A DNA stretch of 64,000 bases. Source: Colwellia maritima. Lineage in GTDB: Bacteria; Pseudomonadota; Gammaproteobacteria; Enterobacterales; Alteromonadaceae. A model generated the notes under the pieces. That model had not been told where the DNA came from. It saw only the letters and a program-made list of their open reading frames with translations, and searched no databases. The stretch is from positions 974,059-1,038,058 of the forward strand of contig NZ_JAKKSL010000001.1 in the NCBI RefSeq assembly GCF_022669015.1, written 5' to 3'. This document shows, piece by piece, positions 53,808-64,000 of the stretch (its first letter is position 1; each line of letters opens with the position of its first letter). The translations under genes were made by a program, and so were the position numbers.

Positions 53808-53843
53808 TCTGTTATTAAACAGATTGTTTGCCTGAAAAGGCAT

Positions 53844-53875
53844 GGCCGGTGATTTTAACGTCACCGGCCTTTTTG
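53844..53875 (+). terminator. Attenuator between rplL and rpoB
   Basis: GGCCGGTGA / TCACCGGCC stem followed by five T. In E. coli a partial terminator at this place reduces rpoBC transcription relative to ribosomal genes; the same is likely here. Both arms hold an intact GCCGG. Confidence 0.85.
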
Positions 53876-54066
53876 CGCTTTTTACTGTTATAAAACAAAT
53901 GCTGATTTTTTAACAAAAACAGGGCAGTATGTATTATTGTAAAAGTGTTAGGTGATTCTTGTAATCATCTAGTAATGTTTAGACGTAAACATTATCTAAA
54001 TAACCTGTCTATGTAAGTTTTACTTACTAGACAGATTTGGCCATAACAAGCAAGCTGAGGAACCCC

Positions 54067-58093
<4,027 letters not shown>

Positions 58094-58206
58094 GTTCTAA
58101 GCAATGAGTCGCTGAACACTGATGATTTGAAATATCAGTGAAGCAGTAAGCGAAGAAGGTAGATATTTACCTTCTTCTATAGATTTAACTCCGACAGGAG
58201 AAGAGT

Positions 58207-61200
58207 GTGAAAGATTTACTTAAGTTTCTTAAGCAACAAAATCAAACAGAAGACTTTGATGGCATTCGCATCGGTCTAGCGTCGCCAGACTTGGTACGTT
58301 CGTGGTCATTTGGTGAAGTTAAAAAGCCTGAAACCATCAACTATCGTACCTTTAAGCCAGAGCGTGACGGTTTATTTTGTGCACGTATATTTGGCCCTGT
58401 AAAAGACTATGAATGTCTTTGTGGTAAATACAAACGCTTAAAGCATCGCGGTGTTATCTGTGAGAAATGTGGCGTAGAAGTGACCTTAACTAAAGTTCGT
58501 CGTGAACGTATGGGTCACATTGAATTAGCAAGTCCCGTTGCTCATATCTGGTTCTTGAAATCATTACCATCGCGTATTGGTTTATTACTTGATATGACAT
58601 TGCGTGATATTGAACGCGTGCTTTATTTTGAATCTTATGTTGTAACTGAACCAGGTATGACAACATTAGAGAAAAGCCAAATTCTAACAGAAGAAGAATA
58701 TCTTGATGCGTTAGAAGAACACGGTGATGAATTTGACGCCCTAATGGGTGCTGAAGCTGTTTTAGCTTTACTACAACAAATTGATTTAGATGGCGAAGTA
58801 GCGCAAATGCGTGAAGAATTGCCTGAAATCGGTAGTGAAACAAAACGTAAAAAAATCACTAAGCGTTTAAAATTGATGGAAGCATTTGCTGCTTCAGGCA
58901 ACAAGCCTGAGTGGATGATTATGAATGTTCTACCAATTTTACCACCAGATTTGCGTCCATTGGTACCACTTGATGGAGGTCGTTTTGCAACGTCAGATCT
59001 TAACGATTTATATCGTCGTGTTATTAACCGTAACAACCGTTTAAAACGTCTTCTAGACTTGGTTGCTCCAGACATTATCGTACGTAATGAAAAACGTATG
59101 TTACAAGAGTCTGTTGATGCACTATTAGATAATGGTCGTCGTGGTCGCGCTATTACGGGTTCTAACAAACGTCCTCTTAAATCACTTGCCGATATGATTA
59201 AAGGTAAGCAAGGTCGTTTCCGTCAAAACTTACTTGGTAAGCGTGTAGATTATTCAGGTCGTTCTGTAATTACGGTTGGCCCTACATTGAAACTTCATCA
59301 ATGTGGTTTGCCAAAGAAAATGGCGCTAGAATTGTTCAAACCATTTATTTACGGTGTATTAGAGCGTCGTGGTTTAGCTACAACAATCAAAGCGGCAAAA
59401 AAATTAGTTGAGCGTGAAGGCTCGGAAGTTTGGGATGTACTCGATGAAGTTATCCGCGAACATCCTGTAATGCTTAACCGTGCACCAACATTGCATAGAT
59501 TAGGTATCCAAGCGTTCGAACCTGTGTTGATTGAAGGTAAAGCAATTCACCTTCATCCATTAGTTTGTGCGGCATACAACGCCGATTTCGATGGTGACCA
59601 AATGGCGGTACATGTACCACTAACTATCGAAGCACAAATGGAAGCACGTACGTTGATGATGTCAACGAATAACGTTTTAGCACCGGCTAACGGTGAACCA
59701 ATCATCGTACCATCACAAGATGTTGTATTAGGTCTTTATTATCTAACACGCGATCGTGTCAATGGCCTAGGTGAAGGCATGGTATTTGTGGACACTAAAG
59801 AAGCTGAAAAAGCTTACCGTACTGGTGTTGCTGAACTTCATGCCCGAGTTAAAATTCGCATCACAGAATATGTTAAAACGGCTGATGGTGAATATGAAGC
59901 GAAAACTAGTTTACGTAATACAACGGTAGGGCGTGCTATTTTATGGCAGGTTTGTCCAAAAGGCTTACCTTTTGACGTTATTGATCAACCTCTCGCGAAA
60001 AAAGCGATATCAAAATTGATCAACCATGCTTATCGTACGTTAGGTTTAAAAGATACCGTTATCTTTGCTGATCACATTATGTATACAGGTTTTCATTATG
60101 CAATGATTGGTGCTTCTGTTGGTATTGATGACATGGTTATCCCTGATGCTAAGTACACTATCATCGAAGATTCTGAAGCTGAAGTTGCTGAAATTCAAGC
60201 ACAGTTTGACCAAGGTCTTGTAACTGCGGGTGAAAAATACAACAAAGTTATTGATATTTGGTCGTCTGCGAACGAAAAAGTATCTAAAGCGATGATGGAT
60301 AACTTATCAAAAGAGCAAGTTTTAAACCGCGATGGCGTAATGGAAGAGCAAGATTCATTTAACTCTATCTTTATGATGGCCGACTCGGGTGCTCGTGGTA
60401 GTGCTGCACAGATTCGTCAATTAGCAGGTATGCGTGGTTTGATGGCTAAACCAGATGGGTCAATCATCGAAACACCAATCAAAGCTAACTTCCGTGAAGG
60501 TTTGAATGTATCTGAATACTTCATCTCAACGCATGGTGCGCGTAAAGGTTTGGCCGATACTGCTCTTAAAACAGCTAACTCGGGTTACTTAACTCGTCGT
60601 TTAGTTGATGTTGCGCAAGATTTGGTAGTTACCGAGCATGATTGTGGAACTGAAGACGGGTTATTAATGACACCACTGATTGAAGGTGGTGATGTTGTAG
60701 AGCCGTTACGTGAGCGTGTACTTGGTCGTGTAGTTTGTGAAGATGTATATATCCCAGGTACAGAAGAAGTATTACTTCCTCGTAATACGTTAATTGATGA
60801 AGCTCTTTGTGATGTGATTGAAGAAAATTCAGTTGATCATATCAAAGTACGTTCAATTATCACCTGTAAAACGGATTTCGGTATTTGTGCAAACTGTTAT
60901 GGTCGTGATTTGGCTCGTGGCCATATGATCAACCAAGGTGAAGCAATTGGTGTAGTTGCTGCACAATCAATTGGTGAACCGGGTACTCAGCTTACTATGC
61001 GTACGTTCCATATTGGTGGGGCTGCATCTCGTGCCTCTGCTGAAAATAGCGTACAAGTGAACAACACGGGTATACTTAAATTACAGAATGCTAAGTTTGT
61101 TACAAACTCAGACAAACATATTGTTATTACCTCGCGTTCATCTGAATTGACGGTTATTGATGATATGGGTCGAGTCACTGAAAACTACAAAGTGCCTTAT

Positions 61201-62412
61201 GGTGCAGTACTTTCTAAAAATGACGGTGAAACGGTAACCGGTGATACGATCGCCAACTGGGATCCGCATACGCATCCAATCATTACCGAAGTAAAAGGTA
61301 AAGTACAATTTGTTGACTTGATTGATGGCGTGACTATGGTTCGCCAAACTGATGAGCTTACTGGTCTATCAAGCATTGTTATTACTGAAGCTGCTCAGCG
61401 TAGCGCTAGTGGTAAAGAAATGCGTCCGGCGTTGAAGTTAGTTGGTCCTAAAGGACAAGATGTAATGATTGCGGGTACAGAAATCCCGGCACTTTATTAC
61501 TTACCAGGTAATGCAATAGTAAACCTTGAAGATGGTGCCGATGTAAGTGTAGGTGATGCACTAGCACGTATACCACAAGCAAGTTCTAAAACTCGCGATA
61601 TTACTGGTGGTCTTCCTCGTGTTGCTGATTTGTTTGAAGCGCGTAAGCCTAAACTACCTGCTATTTTAGCAGAGAAAACAGGTGTTATCGGTTTCGGTAA
61701 AGAAACGAAAGGTAAAGTACGTTTACTTATCACTCAACCGAGCGGCGATGTATATGAAGAGATGATTCCTAAAACACGTCAATTAAACGTATTTGAAGGT
61801 GAACAAGTGGCTAAAGGTGAAGTTATTGCCGATGGTCCTGAGTCTCCGCATGACATCCTACGTTTACGTGGTGTTGCACCAGTAGCAAACTATATCGTGA
61901 ACGAAGTACAAGAAGTTTACCGTTTACAGGGTGTTAAGATTAACGATAAGCATATTGAAGTTATCGTACGTCAAATGATCCGTAAATGTGAAATACTTGA
62001 TCTTGGCGATAGTGACTTCCTAAAAGGTGAACAAGTTGAAGTAGCACGTGTTAATATTGCTAATCGTGATCTTGAAGCACAAGGTAAAGTACTGACTGAA
62101 TACGAAATGCAAATGATGGGTATTACTAAAGCCTCTTTAGCTACCGAATCATTCATTTCTGCAGCATCTTTCCAAGAAACAACACGTGTACTTACTGAAG
62201 CGGCTGTTGCAGGTAAAAAAGATGGTTTACGTGGCTTGAAAGAAAACGTTATTGTTGGGCGTTTGATTCCTGTTGGTACAGGTTATGCTTATCATCAAGA
62301 ACGTGCTAAAGCTAAAGCTGCTTTTGATGCTCACGAAGATACAACCGTGTCTGCAGATGAAGCTGAACAGGCGTTAGCTGATGCATTGAGTGCAGACTTA
62401 GGCTCAGAATAA
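58207..62412 (+). CDS. rpoC: RNA polymerase beta' subunit
   Basis: 1401 residues, unbroken, from GTG 58207 behind GACAGGAGAAGA. N-terminal zinc site [19 protein letters not shown], catalytic [14 protein letters not shown] with the three Mg-binding aspartates, trigger-loop region and second zinc cluster [19 protein letters not shown] are all present. It ends with a [10 protein letters not shown] acidic tail. Together with rpoB it forms the polymerase core. Confidence 0.99.
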   Translation: MKDLLKFLKQQNQTEDFDGIRIGLASPDLVRSWSFGEVKKPETINYRTFKPERDGLFCARIFGPVKDYECLCGKYKRLKHRGVICEKCGVEVTLTKVRRERMGHIELASPVAHIWFLKSLPSRIGLLLDMTLRDIERVLYFESYVVTEPGMTTLEKSQILTEEEYLDALEEHGDEFDALMGAEAVLALLQQIDLDGEVAQMREELPEIGSETKRKKITKRLKLMEAFAASGNKPEWMIMNVLPILPPDLRPLVPLDGGRFATSDLNDLYRRVINRNNRLKRLLDLVAPDIIVRNEKRMLQESVDALLDNGRRGRAITGSNKRPLKSLADMIKGKQGRFRQNLLGKRVDYSGRSVITVGPTLKLHQCGLPKKMALELFKPFIYGVLERRGLATTIKAAKKLVEREGSEVWDVLDEVIREHPVMLNRAPTLHRLGIQAFEPVLIEGKAIHLHPLVCAAYNADFDGDQMAVHVPLTIEAQMEARTLMMSTNNVLAPANGEPIIVPSQDVVLGLYYLTRDRVNGLGEGMVFVDTKEAEKAYRTGVAELHARVKIRITEYVKTADGEYEAKTSLRNTTVGRAILWQVCPKGLPFDVIDQPLAKKAISKLINHAYRTLGLKDTVIFADHIMYTGFHYAMIGASVGIDDMVIPDAKYTIIEDSEAEVAEIQAQFDQGLVTAGEKYNKVIDIWSSANEKVSKAMMDNLSKEQVLNRDGVMEEQDSFNSIFMMADSGARGSAAQIRQLAGMRGLMAKPDGSIIETPIKANFREGLNVSEYFISTHGARKGLADTALKTANSGYLTRRLVDVAQDLVVTEHDCGTEDGLLMTPLIEGGDVVEPLRERVLGRVVCEDVYIPGTEEVLLPRNTLIDEALCDVIEENSVDHIKVRSIITCKTDFGICANCYGRDLARGHMINQGEAIGVVAAQSIGEPGTQLTMRTFHIGGAASRASAENSVQVNNTGILKLQNAKFVTNSDKHIVITSRSSELTVIDDMGRVTENYKVPYGAVLSKNDGETVTGDTIANWDPHTHPIITEVKGKVQFVDLIDGVTMVRQTDELTGLSSIVITEAAQRSASGKEMRPALKLVGPKGQDVMIAGTEIPALYYLPGNAIVNLEDGADVSVGDALARIPQASSKTRDITGGLPRVADLFEARKPKLPAILAEKTGVIGFGKETKGKVRLLITQPSGDVYEEMIPKTRQLNVFEGEQVAKGEVIADGPESPHDILRLRGVAPVANYIVNEVQEVYRLQGVKINDKHIEVIVRQMIRKCEILDLGDSDFLKGEQVEVARVNIANRDLEAQGKVLTEYEMQMMGITKASLATESFISAASFQETTRVLTEAAVAGKKDGLRGLKENVIVGRLIPVGTGYAYHQERAKAKAAFDAHEDTTVSADEAEQALADALSADLGSE

Positions 62413-62457
62413 GCTTATGGGTAATATACTTTAAACGAGGTATTACTTAGATAACTT

Positions 62458-62487
62458 AAAAAACCGTACGTGAAAGCGTACGGTTTT
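62458..62487 (+). terminator. Terminator after rpoC
   Basis: AAACCGTACG / CGTACGGTTT stem with a TGAAAG loop and seven T. Confidence 0.9.
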
Positions 62488-62563
62488 TTTGTTTTAGCGC
62501 CGCACACATATGAGCATACAGACTGACCAGAAAAGACTTTAACCATTGGATATTAGTTATTAC

Positions 62564-62592
62564 TTGACAGTTAGCTCATTGACCTATAGAAT
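62564..62592 (+). promoter_or_regulatory. Promoter of the str operon
   Basis: TTGACA (62564-62569), 17-base spacer, TAGAAT (62587-62592), then TTCGCGACC discriminator; 130 bases before rpsL. Confidence 0.82.
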
Positions 62593-62721
62593 TTCGCGAC
62601 CTTATATTCCGTGCTCAGTAGGCACAGTATCTAAAGGTAAGATTTTCACGTTTATAAGCGGGTAATTTGACAAACTTAGTCAATTTAGATTATCCAATGT
62701 TTTTACTGATCAGGAGCTATA

Positions 62722-63095
<374 letters not shown>

Positions 63096-63202
63096 GTTTC
63101 CATCTTTACCCCTTTCTAAATAGAAAGCGATGGTAAAAGATAAAAACGTTAAGTAAGGCCAAATGAAAAATTTTAAATTTATATATTTTGGATTAATCCT
63201 GA

Positions 63203-63691
<489 letters not shown>

Positions 63692-63749
63692 TCTCACGGT
63701 AATGTTTGAATGTAATGCTTACTTTAAGAGCTTATCTTTAAGTAAGTTC

Positions 63750-63780
63750 ATGGCTAGCAAGAGTTTATCTTGCTAGCCAT
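63750..63780 (+). terminator. Strong hairpin between rpsG and fusA
   Basis: Thirteen-base perfect stem, ATGGCTAGCAAGA / TCTTGCTAGCCAT, five-base loop, followed by ACTTGTTTTT. Could partly end rpsLG transcripts; 135 bases remain before fusA. Confidence 0.7.
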
Positions 63781-63915
63781 ACTTGTTTTTAAAATATGTG
63801 TTTTTATCGCAGTTAACTTAATAAAATAATTATTAATTGAATGTTTCGTTAAGTTAATTATAAAACCTATTGATATAATTCTAGGTTAAATTAGAGAGCA
63901 TAAGAGGAATTTAAA

Positions 63916-64000
63916 TTGGCCCGTATCACCCCTATAGAGCGCTATCGTAATATTGGTATTTGTGCGCATGTAGATGCAGGTAAAACTACAACCACAGAAC
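63916..64000 (+). CDS. fusA: Elongation factor G, partial at right edge
   Basis: Starts at TTG 63916 behind AAGAGGAAT; no ATG fits. The 28 residues in the window read [20 protein letters not shown] then AGKTTTTE, the EF-G N-terminus with the P-loop. Standard third gene of the str operon. A second EF-G lies at 20825. Confidence 0.95.
   Translation, partial: MARITPIERYRNIGICAHVDAGKTTTTE

Overview
The window looks like a low-GC marine gammaproteobacterium of the order Alteromonadales, most likely Colwelliaceae (Colwellia or a relative). This rests on AT-rich codon use, a dusB-fis pair, a gammaproteobacterial order inside the S10 and rif/str ribosomal clusters, FabR/SthA/TrmA/RraA proteins of gammaproteobacterial type, and AT-rich intergenic repeats. 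The genus is inferred.

Layout. 1-2928 (minus): an operon for a glycerate-based compatible solute (glycerate kinase, HAD phosphatase, GT81 glucosyl-3-phosphoglycerate synthase cut by the left edge). 3192-5915: gamma-glutamyltransferase and a CysG-type siroheme enzyme with a cut-short methylase part. 6032-10377: a putative Fur box followed by an outer-membrane porin, an imelysin-type lipoprotein and a di-haem oxidoreductase lipoprotein, probably an iron-linked surface module. 10409-11885: rraA and prmA. 11916-14923 (minus): the most unusual locus, a split-borosin-like RiPP pair (alpha-N-methyltransferase plus an 89-residue precursor) followed 15 bases later by a membrane GGDEF protein. 15255-20703: dusB-fis, purH, an exported methyltransferase-like protein, purD. 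20825-22918 (minus): an EF-G paralogue. 23425-28727: S10 operon, rpsJ to rpsQ, with promoter, leader attenuator and terminator, but no spc operon after it. 28751-30716: malic enzyme flanked by two copies of a MITE-like repeat. 30725-35570: SixA-like phosphatase, sthA, fabR, trmA and a membrane-anchored RRM protein. 35959-42583: rRNA operon (16S, tRNA-Ala, 23S with a helix-45 insertion, 5S) ending in a decayed array of 5S copies. 42704-45445: murB-birA-coaX. 45549-47452: tRNA-Thr, Tyr, Gly, Thr and tuf. 47960-49672: a cation/proton antiporter. 49770-64000: tRNA-Trp, secE-nusG, rplKA, rplJL, rpoBC, rpsL, rpsG and the start of fusA.

The sequence carries about 25 frame breaks, many in genes that cannot be lost (rplB, rplC, rpsC, rplA, rplJ, rplK, rpoB, rpsL, tuf, purH, murB, birA, coaX). 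Reconstructing the conserved protein places 13 of them at GCCGG (or CCGGC) sites. They are best read as sequencing or assembly errors tied to that motif, so I annotate these genes across the breaks as single genes.
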